Source: Membranipora membranacea
Lineage: Eukaryota; Bryozoa; Gymnolaemata; Cheilostomatida; Membraniporidae
Assembly (NCBI GenBank): GCA_914767715.1
Contig: OU612069.1
Location: forward strand, 26,283,387-26,347,386
Direction of reading: 5' to 3'
Length of the DNA: 64,000 nt
The notes beneath the pieces are model-generated. The model was given only the letters and a program-made list of their open reading frames with translations. It searched no databases and was not told the origin of the DNA. A program made the translations under genes and the position numbers. How positions within the stretch are numbered: the stretch's first letter is position 1; each line of letters begins with the position of its first letter. Shown here piece after piece: positions 11,441-23,268 of the stretch.

Positions 11441-13129
11441 GTTACTGTATACTTTACTTACTAAAACAAAGTTTTGGATCCAGTTTACATTCATTTTTGG
11501 TGACAAAGATCCGATAATATGTGAGTACTTCCAGGAGCTCCTCGATATTGTTTTCGTCTTTCATCCTCACGCCCAAGTTGACCTAAAACAAAACTTTTTT
11601 ATGACTTCAGAGTCATTTTTTGCCAAACAAACTATAGTAGAAACAGTTGAGAAGGCGATGAGTACTGCAAACAATGGATTCCACTTATGACAGAAACTGG
11701 TAACCTGTTCTCGCCTTTTTTTTTATATTGAGTACAACCGACGGCCAAATAGTTATACAGCACATTCCGAGTTTTAATACCCTGAAGATAAACCATCAAT
11801 TATATTGTCTGCTGCGCAATACCAATATCATCTGACCAAGTCAGATTATTTACCGCAGTTGTTAAAAATTCTCGGGTTAACCAAAAATAAGTTGTGAGTA
11901 TTCCAACCCTCCTCTAACTATAAACTTATAAAAATTGATACTTACAAATTCAGTTTTCTGGTGTGTATAGCTCGAGAATTTTTGCTTGGGTGTACCGGTG
12001 GCCATCCATGATAGGCTAGGGACAGAGGTTGACCAGATCGAGCATAGAATCTTGATGAGCGATGCGTTGATGATGCACCTGTCAGATTCTGCAGGCATCA
12101 TGTCGGTAGGGACAAGCTCCTCAGGCGCCATGGCTGGTTCTTTAGACAGATGTGAAGATGGGACACGGTCTCGGACAATGAGACCATGAGTATTGTATAG
12201 CTTGTTCCCTTTTGTTGAAGTCTGGTGCCTGGGCTTGACGTATGGGTGTACGGTGTCATAGACGATTAGTATTCCGTCCACCCTTGCATCAATTTAGAGG
12301 AGTCTTTGGCTCCTCCTGTGTCAAGAATGACTCCGTTTATGTACCGGAGTGTAGATAACTTCTGGTTAGTGGCCGATAGTATTTTTTAGTGGTGGCAATT
12401 GTTGTTGACGTATTAGCATTTGCATGCACTGTCTCTCTTCTCGATAAGCCTGTGTACAGTGCTCATGAGGGTGGGAAGCTTAGTTTTGAAATCAACAGTA
12501 AAACCAATCTGTTGACTACTCTCGATTGTAACCCGTATAAAAACCTGCAAACACATACTAGACGCTAGGGTCACAACAGTTATTGAGAAGTTTCCAAGCC
12601 CTATGTCTATGTCTCATACCTTTAAATTGGCCCAACGAAATAGTTTAACACCAATGATATTGGATTGCTATGATGATTGATGAAATCTCCATCATCATAG
12701 CAAGCCTATGAATAACAACATATTTTGAGTCATTTCTACCAGTGTTGTTTTTTTTCCCTAAAACTTCAGGAATATTTTCTTTCTCTTTTTTTTATACAGT
12801 TGAAAAGTGGGACAAGTAACTATTTCTGCCTGTCTGAATACTATATTGATAATATTTTAAGGATGAGTGGCTGGGCTTGTCTTTCACTAGGATTCGGCTG
12901 TGATTGACCGCTACAAAAATCAGATGTCATGATAGTTTGCCAGTGATATATGCAGGGAGTCCAATATTATTTTCTTGCTTTCTTAGCACTTGGTTCATGT
13001 TTAGACAAGCAACTAACACATACATCATGAGTCTTGCACAAGTCATCTTTCCTGGACGTATATGGAAAGAAAGCTTGTACATTCAGCCGTGGGGTGTTGG
13101 TTACTATTGTGTTAGCGCTAATGGAACTT
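11441..13129. other. Non-coding or unrecognised
   Basis: The minus strand at 12281-11945 is open for about 110 codons and ends at a GTAAGT donor (11939-11944). Its sequence resembles no family I know, and the complementary plus frame is equally open. I could not identify retrotransposon protease, RT or RNase H here. Confidence 0.3.
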
Positions 13130-13411
13130 TCAGTTTTGACTAGCATTTTCAGATTCTACATAGAAAAATTTCACATGCTTAGAATGACCTCCCTTCTGTT
13201 GATGGGACCCATATTTTCTTGCACACCGTAGGGCGCAATGACGCTCACTCTCGAGAATACTCATGAACTGCTCGAATGGTTGAATTTTGTCTTCTTGTGG
13301 CAGTATGTCATAGCAGTTGTCCAAATCCCTTTGAACGGTAGCCGGTAACAGGTCAGCATGTGGCAGAGTGGCCGACGAGTTGTCCGAGTTTATTCAGTTG
13401 GCTATAGGAGC
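13130..13411 (-). CDS. Unrecognised coding-like segment (minus strand)
   Basis: An open frame of about 94 codons reads through DLLPATVQRDLDNCYDILPQ and FEQFMSILESERHCALRCAR. Composition is protein-like, with spaced Cys residues and a mixed helix-type pattern, but there is no start codon in context and no family match. It may be an exon or a transposon fragment. A neighbouring minus ORF (13484-13732) has MPLKCPSCDKEQASYKE, a possible half zinc knuckle, and could belong to the same decayed unit. Confidence 0.25.
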
Positions 13412-13734
13412 TCTCCACAGCATTCACGATCTTAAAACTCATTACTTTGCTTTAACTTTATGTCATGCCAGCCCCTATTATCCCTAGGCCTTTACCACAA
13501 TGAGCGGCTGTGGAGTGACCTGGGAAAGGTTACATGCGACATATAAGAGGACTATTATAGTGTCTAACTGAAACAAAGTTTTGGGACTCTCCCATTTTAG
13601 CAAGCTTCTGCAGTTTGGCAGCAGTTTCGCTGTGTTACCTACCTCTTTATAGGATGCTTGTTCCTTGTCACAACTAGGACACTTTAAAGGCATGTTTACA
13701 CTATTAGTTTTGAAATCCAGAACAAAGTGCACTT

Positions 13735-14260
13735 TTCTGTGTCAGGTTGCTTACTGGGTTTGTTGTGCAGTAATATTTTTTCTCAATGAAGTAGTCTGTA
13801 CTCGACAGGTCATGTCTTGTTAGTTTAATCCATTTTTTCTAATTCGCTTTTTCCATTTCTAAAAGCTGTTGGTTTTTTTACCTGCTTTTAGTGTCTAGGT
13901 TAGTACTTGGAATTCCGAATCAGCAAACTCAATTATTAACTGCGGATATTTTCTTTGTAAAGATATGGACTGGATGTTGTACTGACCTAGCCATATCGGT
14001 ATTTTTGGACCATTACTTCATTCTGCTGTTCCCCTATTAGAAGCCAGTTCTGATGAAATTTTTTTTTGGTATCTTTTGTTTCCAATAATGATGGATTCAA
14101 TTGATGTAAAGGTTATTTAAGCCATCGTGGTTGGTCTCATGTCTACAAGGAGGTGGTAGCAGTGATTATCAGGAACCATTGCCAGTAGATGGCAACTCCG
14201 CTCATTTTAAGCTTTGTCATTCCAATTAAATTTTTTTCTACAAATCTTATTGAGATAAAA
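13735..14260. other. Non-coding, no gene recognised
   Basis: T-rich sequence with no significant ORF or repeat seen. Confidence 0.25.
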
Positions 14261-14264
14261 ATCG

Positions 14265-14640
14265 TCAAAGGCCCAAGCAGAGTAGCAACTTTCTGGACCG
14301 ATGTGCTGTGCGGCGGTGGTTAGTTTGGTCTATTTCAACCAACACCTGCCCTTGGCCTTCGTCTCTCCGAGCTCCCTGAACGTAATTTTCATATGTATCG
14401 ACGTTGTCAGCAAACCCAGGCGGACAGTAATTTTCACATGTCTGCGATCTTAAGAAGTTGTGTAGAACACAACATTCCAGAATGAAATGAGAATTCTTTA
14501 GCCTGCACTCAGCTGAAATTATGGTGTTTGTCATCAAATATGAACGCCGACCCTTTGAGATCATATTACCTTCTCTTTCACCCCTATTATAACTGCCTTT
14601 TTCTCTTATTGATTCCACCCATGCCGGCTATTGTCTCCTC
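14265..14640 (-). pseudogene. PIF/Harbinger-type transposase remnant, C-terminal end
   Basis: The minus strand encodes ILECCVLHNFLR followed by CENYCPPGFADNVD and a short acidic/basic tail. The 'xxCCVLHNxLR' helix carries the region after the last catalytic Glu in HARBI1-like DDE_4 nucleases, and the tail with YCPPGFAD is typical for the family in invertebrates. The segments carrying the DDE residues are not visible upstream in a continuous frame, so this is a remnant. It is distinct from the intact Harbinger transposase at 22.0-23.3 kb, whose own C-terminal sequence differs. Confidence 0.6.
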
Positions 14641-16600
14641 TACTGCACACTCCTCCACATTAGGGTCTATATCTGCCTCTAGAACCATGGCTAGATGAAG
14701 AACCGGACCCTGTCAAAATGCAGATTCTAATTCTACTCTAACAGATTTCAAAGTGAACTATCAAGCAAGAGTTTTTTCCCTTCTATGAGTGTTTATTTTA
14801 AAAATCGAAGCGAAATTAAATACATGTGGTTGTCTTACCTGCTTCAGTGGGTAGCTTGTGCTGTAGCCTGCTATACCGGCTGCAAAGCTCCTCAATAACT
14901 TTTTCATTGTGAGTGTTCGCACCTACAATACCGTGCTGGTGTGAATGTCAGTGTGTTCTTTTCACAAAACATCACCCTGTCTGATTAGGGAGGACACTGG
15001 ACAAGAGATACCAGGTAATGAAACAGTCACTAAGTCCGATATTTGAGATGTCATTGGCTACTTGAATTAGATATTCTCCGTTTTGGCCGAAGTGTTGACA
15101 TGTCGACTCTAGTTGAGCTTCTTTCAACTCTTTTCCTCTCTGAAATATAAAATACTAAGGTGAAAAAAGCACACTCATGATCACAGTGTTAAAATAGCAG
15201 GTAAATATTCAATGTTGAATATAGCGATTGTGGAATTGTGCCCAGATTGACTAATAGGAGACAACTAACAAGTGAAATCCCATGGAAATAAAGAGGAGAG
15301 AGACAAAATGTCTAAGCAAGCACTACTCCCATGGACATGTGTGATTCATTCTGTTTAAGGGTGAATGAGGAAATATTTGCAATCCAAACACATCCATAAC
15401 TATGAGTGTTTTGTTCTGCCAACTTGTAGTAACAAAGATGTTTCAGGAACACACCTCTCTGCAGAATCTATTTAACAAGATAAATCCCAATGACAGACTC
15501 ATAAATACTGAACCTGTGACGGAGCATGCAGGAGCAAACTGATGTCAATACAGTAGAATCGATCACAGTTGTTTGGTGTCTTACCTGGTCCACGTCTGTG
15601 TGGAATATAGGGAATGCTGTTAGGATTGTTTTTATGTCTTGGTCAGACTCCTCTAATATTCAGTCCGGCCCTTGATCGAATGTCTCAATCATTATTGCGG
15701 CCCTTCATTCTGGTGATGCAGTTAGAAGTTTTTGGACTAAAATGATACAACATTACAATTTCAATTATGCACTGTCTCACCTTGTACCGGCACCCCCTGT
15801 CTCGTAATACCTGCCTCAACTTCTTGACCTGAAATTAAGAACAAAATAGTTATTGCTGTGGCCATAGTAAATACAGCACAATGCATGTAATTTTGTGTGT
15901 AGAGAAAAACCAAGAGTGCGAACAACTCTTACCATCCCTAGTTGATGGATGCAGCTGAATAGATTATGATTGGCAGACAGTCTAAGGTGCTTGAAAACTA
16001 ATATTACAGCAATATTCCTTTACCCGCATTCTGATTTTCAAATACCGAAATGCTCTCTGCCCTCCCATCGATTGGTCTACTCAATAGCATTCTGACGATC
16101 TTTCAAGGTCACAAAATTTGGTTTCCCGAGGGAAGTACACTCTGTAGCACACCTTATATCAGAAGCACGGATAATGTCTATTTATCTGATTTTTTGTCTC
16201 GAAAGCTCTTGCTGATGAGTCTCCTATAAAAGTTTGATAAACTGTTACAGTAAAAGTCCTGAACAAATAAGACATTATAGTCAATGAAAAATAATAATTT
16301 TTCGTCTAGCTACTCATTAGCAAGATCCGATTTTAATCCACATCATGAACAGCTATCTTAGCCCATAATAATCCCACGGCACTAATTCATCTCTTGTTCA
16401 GACAGAAAAAAAGATTTTTTAATGTTATAAATAACATAAGCATTGCCTTTCTGCTCATATGTTGATTCCTGTATCAGTCTCTGCTGGTCTGGCACTGATG
16501 GTAGCTGTTGATGGACCCTTCTCCTTCTTTTTCTTACTCACACATTTTCTATTCTATCAGGCAATTTTCTGTTGTAATTATTAAATGCTTCCTTCAACTG
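14641..16600. other. Non-coding, no gene recognised
   Basis: AT-rich sequence with scattered short ORFs and no domain, tandem repeat or inverted repeat recognised by eye. Confidence 0.25.
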
Positions 16601-16619
16601 GCCTGTAGGGCCATCGAGG

Positions 16620-16740
16620 AACACTGGCTACAGCATAGCATATTGAGGATTCCTTTTCATATTAGCTCCCTCAATTTGCTTCTTCTCCAGCTTCTCCTCC
16701 TTCCCTTTATGATGAGCTGTACCTAAGATTCTACACTGCG
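16620..16740 (-). repeat. Duplicated exon-like segment, copy 1
   Basis: About 110 bases here are repeated with roughly 90% identity at 18460-18560. On the minus strand both copies encode a charged helix (HKGKEEKLEKxxIExANMKR) followed by NPQYA. They flank the P/THAP-type transposase core and may be parts of that element or of two copies of it. Confidence 0.6.
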
Positions 16741-16959
16741 AAAACTTGCACTTACCACATTTTCTACATTTGGCAGTTTTGATGTTCACATCAGCATCAC
16801 ATTTTCTCATCATATCAGATTAAACATACTCACCATAATGCATCTTGACTTGAGGTGGCTCCCAGAGTTCTCAGAAAAGTTCCTAGTGGTCTTGACTAGA
16901 TGAGGTTCGTCTGATATGAAGTATATCGGGCGGTCAGCAATTCGGTTGTAGCATCTGAA

Positions 16960-17420
16960 GATTATATCATCTTCAGGGTAGTCACTTTCATAAGTTTGAA
17001 CATCTTACAATTTGCTGGTTCCCCATCACATACAATCGAGTGTACCCTGAATCCAGCTACCTCCAAGTATTCCACACATTTCCAAATGCAATGATACATT
17101 TGGACACTAGAGGCTCCTGTTGTACCATACAGTCCAACTGGATCGATGTGGCGTTGCTTTCGACCCTGTATCATGAATGCTACTTCATTTGTGGCCACAT
17201 TTTGGTTTGTGCCAGATCATGCGTTGTCAATGGCCATAGCAATTTCATCAAGCCTAATATCAATTTTTTTTTTATCCTTTTACAGTTGGACACAACATTA
17301 TTCCTAGTTCTTCGGCGTCCGGTATTAATGATGAAACCTGGGGGCAAATGAGTAAAATATGTGCAGAAACTCCGCTGAAACTGCATCGAGGGACATTCTT
17401 TTTCAGTGTTGGCTACCATA
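16960..17420 (-). pseudogene. P-element/THAP-type DNA transposase remnant
   Basis: The minus strand encodes IDIRLDEIAMAIDNA, an in-frame TGA (17217-17219), then NVATNEVAFMIQGRKQR, GASSVQMYHCIWKCVEYLEV and AGFRVHSIVCDGEPANCKMF. The layout 'xxDEx... (ATN/ATH)xxVFMVxG ... W..V..LE..GF.V....CDGA..N.K.F' matches the RNase-H-like region of THAP9/P-element-related transposases, where the DE and CDG acidic residues belong to the catalytic set. The stop and the lack of a THAP zinc finger in frame indicate a dead copy. A second minus-strand stretch at 17715-17948 (FAAWLGDNDGKGYHASE) may be an earlier part of the same element. Confidence 0.6.
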
Positions 17421-18025
17421 GCTCAGTTGAATTCAGGAAATTCAAGACAAAAAAGTTCAATTTAATGTACAGCATAAGATAATAATATAATATAAGAAAG
17501 ATTAACAGACTAATTGACTATAAAAATGAAATAATAATAAATGATAAAATAATGAAATGAGGTGTTAGCATCTCTTCGGGCATGATCAGTAGTATTTCAA
17601 AGGGTCATGGTGATGTAGGCTTTATTACGGACTGTTCCATGCGGGTTGACAGCATTCTAAAGATGATAGGGGTATGATGAGAGCATTCGTCGGAGTTCCT
17701 CATACGCCTGCCGCCTACTGTATATCTGAGGGTACTTCCTCATGTGTCATGACCTTTGACCATTGTTTTCTACTCCATGTCTCTGAAGCATGATACCCTT
17801 TCCCATCGTTGTCACCCAACCAAGCTGCGAAGATTGAATGAACCATATCTGGCTTCCTGACACCACACTTTCTCTGAAGGCAGTGACGGCTGTTTATGTC
17901 GCAGACTGTCTGCTTCACTAGCTCGTACAACTTTTTCAAAGAGCACATCTAGTACTGGGTGGTCGGTCTACCGCATTGATGCTTGATTCCATGTATAACT
18001 GATGCAACATTCTTGCAAACACACT

Positions 18026-18213
18026 GTACCTATTGGGCCGCCTACACAAGCCTTCATGTTTCAGCCGATTGACGATAGATTTGTTTGTATGCTTTTCAAA
18101 ATACATTTTTCAATGTGAAGTACCTATTGGGCCGCCTACACAAGCCTTCATGTTTCAGCCGATTGAAGATAGATTTGTTTGTATGCTTTTCAAAGTACAT
18201 TTTTCAATGCGAA
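18026..18213. repeat. Tandem duplication, 94-bp unit, two copies
   Basis: Copies start at 18026 and 18120 with 'gtacctattgggccgcctac' and differ at only a few positions. The plus ORF at 18033-18248 is an artefact of this repeat. Confidence 0.85.
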
Positions 18214-18459
18214 GTTCAAAAAGACAAGTTCAAGGAGTAAAAATTTAATCGAACGAGAATTAAAATTTACTTTTTAAGCAACTATTTACAGATAAAAAAC
18301 TCAAGCATATCTAGCCCTACCACTGTGCATATGGCACAAAAGCTTCCTTGTGCATTGTGGTGAATGCAATCAAACCATAAAAGTTATTTCAATGTACTAG
18401 GACGTTGGTAAACCTAGGTGCAAAAACATTTGCGGCCATACATATACTGCAGCTTTTAG

Positions 18460-18560
18460 CTGGTCTATAGCATACTGAGGATTCCTTTTCATGTTAGCTC
18501 TCTCAATTCGTCTCTTCTCCAGCTTCTCCTCCTTCCCTTTATGAAGAGCTGTACCTAAAA
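18460..18560 (-). repeat. Duplicated exon-like segment, copy 2
   Basis: This is the second copy of the segment at 16620-16740. On the minus strand it reads through GTALHKGKEEKLEKRRIER and NPQYAIDQLKAAVYVWPQ. Confidence 0.6.
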
Positions 18561-18659
18561 TATGATAATGCCAGTTGTGTGATGTTTCTGTTCTGATGCT
18601 CAATGTTAATATCAGAAACAGCAGCAGATAATCCACTACTATTGATAAATATTTTGGAA

Positions 18660-18930
18660 AGTGGTCATCTTGCAACAACAGCCACGCCACTTACGGCCAC
18701 ATGCACGCCTGCTACCACGCCATATTCCATGCATGCTACAACGCCTGGCACAACGCTGCCTTAGTCGTGTCAGGCGTTGTACCTTTTGTTGTGTACAACT
18801 TCACCTACCACTGTATATGCAACGCTGGACTGCATACTGGCGTTGCTTGGCGTTGCTGGGTGTTGCTGGGCGTTGTGGGTACCACTGATGATGTCTCCCG
18901 CACCTGGGCACGCCTGAGTTCTGCTGATTA
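18660..18930. repeat. GC-rich island of degenerate GCGTTG/CAACGC repeats
   Basis: Local GC content rises and the hexamer family 'caacgc/gcgttg' recurs on both strands, including an 11-bp inverted repeat tacaacgcctg...caggcgttgta. All three ORFs here are low in complexity and are not convincing genes. Confidence 0.5.
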
Positions 18931-19601
18931 ACTGACAAAGACCCCCAAAGTAAACTTTTTTCAGTTCGCTTTTCAACAACACGCAGTGGGTGGAAATTCC
19001 AGGTTAAAATGTGTGCTGTTTATAAGAAGACAACTCCAGGTTAAAATGTCAAGGTCAATTAAGTGTGCTGTTTATAAGAAGACAACTCCAAACTATCTGT
19101 ACATCTTATTCCACAGATATAACTAATAGTGCGGTTCCAGTATTTTTTTACTGATTACTTTGTGCCAGCTAGTTTTATCAAGTAGTATGCCTAAAATTTT
19201 ACCACTCTCTTTATGCTTATATGCTATCATTACAGCAATTGTCTCTTCATCATTTTTGACAGATTGTTCCCGATGTTTACGAGATTATTATGTTTGATAA
19301 AGTGATAAATACAGCAATGGATCTTTTTGGAAATACACACAGACTGTTGCATCACTCAGGATGTCTTCAAAACTATACAAAGTGTGATAAAAATATATAG
19401 GTTACCGTACGAAGTATACACTGAAACTGAAATATACACGGACTGCTGCCTCAAACAGCCAAGAGATATTATGACACCTTAGATATAGGTGCGATCACAA
19501 AAATAATTGTAGGTCATGGTTGGCACTTAACGAAGAACACTTAAAAATTATTTAGATAAATGTGATAAAAAAAAATTTCATGTAACAGAGATAAGCTTCA
19601 T
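18931..19601. other. Non-coding, one short direct repeat
   Basis: 'gtgtgctgtttataagaaga(caactcca)' is present twice within 19010-19095. Nothing else is recognised. Confidence 0.3.
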
Positions 19602-20372
19602 TCAGACAATCCACAGATTTTTAATGTCGTTTAGTAGTCTAACAAAAAAGCCTCCAGGCCAGTCACGCCCTCGCCACTATCGCTACATGTGCACTTACAA
19701 AAGGGTTTGCAGCTCACAGATGGTCTTTGGCTTCTTAGGCCGACAAAAGTCTTTCGCATGCTTCCAAGCACCTTCAATCGTGTTAGTGTGTGCACCTGTA
19801 ATGCAATATACGTTGATTGAACATCAATCCTTATGCATAGACACTTGGTACAGAAGAAGCAACAAATGCACCGAAGTGATATTCAGCTTCATGGTGAACG
19901 TTAATATATTAATTGCGATTACGGTATCTCATTAGCACTTATTGGCCATGGAAACGCAAAGCAATATTCAGCAACCATTTCCATGATTTAACCAAAAACT
20001 ATCTTAACTGTATTGGGATCGACAAAGTGTCTAGAGTTGTTAACCACTAGATGTTGGTAGTTATTGACCTGGTCAATACCTAAATATCCGCGACACCCAT
20101 CAGACACAATGGTACTCCCAGGAGGGATGGTCTGCCTAATAATGGTCTGTAAGGTATCTGCATCGCTTGATGGTACATGGATGAATACTGGTTTGGTGGC
20201 GGTATTCATGTCCACCATTCCGAAAACCCACCTGGTTGCCGCAGACGTCCGCGATGATGCTGCGAAGAAAATTATGCTATAAATCATGCGGAATATAAAT
20301 TATATATACTGTGTGACGTCTGATGCTCTGACAAGGCTTTTCTTACCACCTGCTAAATGCTTTTCACTCTCA
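19602..20372 (-). mobile_element. Merlin-type (ISXO2/IS1016-like) DNA transposon, split and decayed
   Basis: Minus-strand exons read KHLAGG (about 20350) joined to HHRGR (from 20259), equivalent to the 'KYHRGR' region of ISXO2-like transposases. After a frame change comes RWVFGMVDMNTATKPVF, DADTLQTIIRQTIPPGSTIV, SDGCRGYLGIDQ and NNSRHFVDPNT (to 20008). A second exon, 19795-19699, reads GAHTNTIEGAWKHAKDFCR and ends at GTAAGT. A last stretch to 19602 has WRGRDWPGGFF after an in-frame TAG. The DSDG and NTIE motifs carry catalytic acidic residues of the family. Merlin elements are bacterial IS1016 relatives found in animals. The frame change, the stop and a non-GT junction after FVDPNT show that this copy is inactive. 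Confidence 0.75.
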
Positions 20373-20832
20373 GGTAATAAATACATATATAAATTGAATT
20401 GATACATCCAATTTAAACAGTAACACTAGTGAATACACTTGCAACGCACTTCATATCCGTTGTGGAATATTATTTATTGCGTGTACAATGTCTGCAATAT
20501 TTCAGATCTATGGATTTTAATATCTGCCAGCATAACACAACCTTTATCTACAAATGCCCATGTAGAAAGCATAAAATAAAAAAAATACAACATAAGCAAA
20601 ATACATACCATACAATGCAGTATAAACGCATGCATAGGCTTACAACAAAAGTTACTCGTTTAAAAGCCACAATTTTGAAATAATACGACAAGGTGTAATA
20701 ACTATTTCTAAAACTTGAAAATCCTTATATTGTCTAGCCAACTTAGACATGCAAATACGGTACAGACTTTTTTGACGTACAGGTCAACAGCCATCAATAC
20801 AGCGGTAATTAGACATGGTATTCAAAATTGGT
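20373..20832. other. Non-coding between the Merlin remnant and the HECT C-lobe exon
   Basis: AT-rich sequence. The 84-codon plus ORF (20429-20683) is low in complexity and Lys/His-rich without a domain. Terminal inverted repeats of the Merlin element were not identified. Confidence 0.25.
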
Positions 20833-21102
20833 TTACAGAGATAATTGCATCCTATCAGCAGTGCTGCTGAATGCTGTGTCCATCAGCGTCATCAGCCTGG
20901 ATTCAGCAGGATAACGAGTAGTCGAATCTGGTGGGATCGGCAAATACATCTGGTTAGCACATGTAGATGCTGTAGGCATCTAGTGCTTATGAGGACGGAA
21001 TGTTATAGTAGGCTTCATCTTGAAACCAAGCACGGGTTCATATCTGCTGCCAATGGCGAATTCCAGGATATCTTCTGGTGTTAACTCCTTTTCGATTTCC
21101 AC
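20833..21102 (-). CDS. HECT E3 ligase C-lobe exon, terminal, with in-frame TAG
   Basis: After an acceptor (tgctttcag, exon start 21102) the minus strand reads VEIEKELTPEDILEFAIGSR, YEPVLGFKMKPTITFRPHKH, TAG (20980-20982), then MPTASTCANQMYLPIP and a short tail to TAA at 20833-20835. The order 'TPEDIL.FA.G....P.LGF...P.I.F......PTA.TC.N...LP' is that of the HECT C-lobe, which carries the Cys that accepts ubiquitin (here in PTASTC). The gap between 'F' and 'PTA.TC' is normal, so only the TAG breaks it; it lies six codons before the Cys. It is probably the last exon of the minus-strand HECT gene whose N-lobe lies at 27.2-28.9 kb. A separate HECT copy is possible because the joining exons were not found. 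As written, translation would stop before the catalytic residue. Confidence 0.7.
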
Positions 21103-22013
21103 CTGAAAGCAATGACAATAGAGAGGTTGCGAAATCTCGTAATTGTCTTCTCCCGGAACGTGAAATAGTCGTCACGTATACGTTTCATGTTTTAGGTAGA
21201 TGGTCATTTTTGACACTGACGTGATACGAGCCCATAGCAACAACCTTGAACTTGTAAACATTTTTGACTACACCATTTATGTCAAATTTCTGCTTGAACT
21301 GCTTCTCCCTCCTGATGTTAGTTTTACAAGGGGTTAATGTAACTACTTGGTTTTACCATTCACAGCATAAATGAGTAGTAAGTTCTTACATTTACACCAC
21401 ACCAGACTATTTGTTGAATAGTCAGCTTGGAATGTAACTCTTACTGCAAGAGGACTAGGTAAGTCACAATTTTGTTTGTAGTAGTACATCCACACACTGA
21501 TCCTTACTCAAATATAATAATGCCCCCCAAGTCCAATTCAAATGAAATTGATTTAAATGACCTTAATTGAGTTGTCCTGACCTGTGTGAGCACATGGTAC
21601 AATCCTTCCCTTATCCCTCATGGGTCACAGTTTGTAGTCATGGATATCAAGAATGGAATCATAGCATGACTATTTACTGGTCTGTCATTCAGTTCTACAA
21701 CCTGTATGTCATCACATACACACATTAGATGTAAGAACATTCATTCATTCATTACAGATCCGAATGCTGTTTGTTCTCACTACACACACAAGCAATGGCA
21801 AAACGCGCAAAAAGTGAGTGGGCTTTTAATAGGAATATCTAATTTTCTATATGAGGACATGCTTGACATGAGGACATGCTGGAATATTTAGTTTGACATT
21901 CAAATAGCTGGCATTGAGCTCTTTGGATCTCATGAGAGTACTGCTTTTTGTTTCATCTGTACTGTGTCATAGGTTTTGTCTGTATGTTAACATGTGACGG
22001 AATTGTGTTTTAG
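21103..22013. other. Unassigned sequence before the Harbinger transposase exon
   Basis: The minus strand at about 21190-21330 is open (EKQFKQKFDINGVVKNVYKF, VVAMGSYHVSVKND) and looks protein-like, but I do not recognise it. A short plus exon for the Harbinger transposase, ATGGCAAAACGC at 21795 followed by GTGAGT, is conceivable, but its phase does not fit the next exon. Confidence 0.3.
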
Positions 22014-23268
22014 GAGAGAATTGAATGAATTGCTTGCTGTGTTCATGATGGAATCCGATCTTGATTCTGAAGCAGAGGAAATATTTACAATGCTTTCTGC
22101 TGAGCTTAAAAAGTTCACTAAAGAAGAAATTCCGAAGGAGAAGTTTGATGCAAGCCGTATGTCTGACAATTGGTTCATCGAAAACACTAGGTAAGATACA
22201 AATACCCCTTACTGTCAGTACCCAGAACCCATCGGCATTCAGCCAAGGTACACATATACTGTTGTAAAATAAGCAGTGAATTGTCTGTCGACCAACAATC
22301 GCACGTTAAGGAGGAGTTGTATTCTCACGATGGTGGATAAGACAATGTCTTCAAACTCATTATATTTGTTCCATTTATTTATTTCCAGGTTTACATACGC
22401 CGACATCACGCTACTAGTTGAACTAGCAGAAGACACACTGGACAATCAATCAAGATTCAGGCCTGAGGAAGGATTGATTATTACACCGTGCCGGTTGGCC
22501 TATCCGAACCGCCTCTCTCAACATGTGTCGCTGTTTGGAAGGTCCCGATCAATGATTTCAAGAATATTTAATTGCTATATTAAAGACATTGATAATCGTT
22601 CGAAGTTTTTACTAGAAACCATCCAGCATCCATCATATAATCTAAATGATCTAGCCGAAATTACTGCAAGGCAATGCCCCCTCACATCCTGTATAGGATT
22701 TGTAGATGGCACTGTTCGACCTATGTGCTGGCCAAGCACGTTCCAGGAGATGGTATTCAATGGACACAAAAGAAAGCATGCTCTAAAATACCAGGGCATA
22801 ATGTTAGTCAATGGTATCATGATCCTACATGGTCCTTTTGAGGGAAGGAGGCACGATAGCTTTCTTATGCAGGAAAGTGAGATTGTCGGTCAACTCGCAC
22901 AGCTGCCTCGAAGACCAGATGGTTCTCAGTACATCATCTATGGCGATCCTGCATATGCTCTGCAGGCACAGGTGGTATGCCCATACCTCCAGCATATCAA
23001 TTATACACCAAAAAAGCAGCTTTTTAATGAATCCATGTCAACTGTCAGACAAAGCGTAGAATATGGTTTCGGCAAGACGGTGCAATATTTTAGTTTTCTC
23101 GATTTTGCCAAGGGGCAAAAGGTACTGCTGTCACCTATTGGCAGGTATTATAGAGTAGGGGTTCTGTTATCCAATATTCATACTTGTCTGTATGGCTCAG
23201 CAGTGACCTCCCATCTCAGGTCACAACCACCTCATATCAGGGAATACCTGGGCCTAGTGGGAGATTAA
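22014..23268 (+). mobile_element. PIF/Harbinger transposase gene, open and apparently complete catalytic domain
   Basis: Two exons, 22014-22190 and 22389-23268, join in phase 2 across GTAAGA...ttccag and stay open to TAA at 23266-23268. Exon 1 is a charged N-terminal region (ELLAVFMMESDLDSEAEE). Exon 2 carries the DDE_4 signatures in order: CIGFVDGTVRPMC (first Asp), FNGHKRKHALKYQGI, FEGRRHDSFLMQES (second Asp), YGDPAY, and VRQSVEYGFGKTVQYF (final Glu). These are the hallmarks of HARBI1-like nucleases, which cut and paste PIF/Harbinger elements with a partner DNA-binding protein. The true start is uncertain because exon 1 has no convincing upstream ATG exon; the first internal Met is near 22046. 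Absence of stops in about 340 codons suggests a young insertion. It lies between the two blocks of the HECT gene. Confidence 0.85.

Noticed and set aside
11877-12281. Upstream part of the Gypsy polyprotein
   Set aside because: Open for over 100 codons, but no RT, RNase H or integrase zinc-finger motif could be seen, and the opposite strand is equally open.
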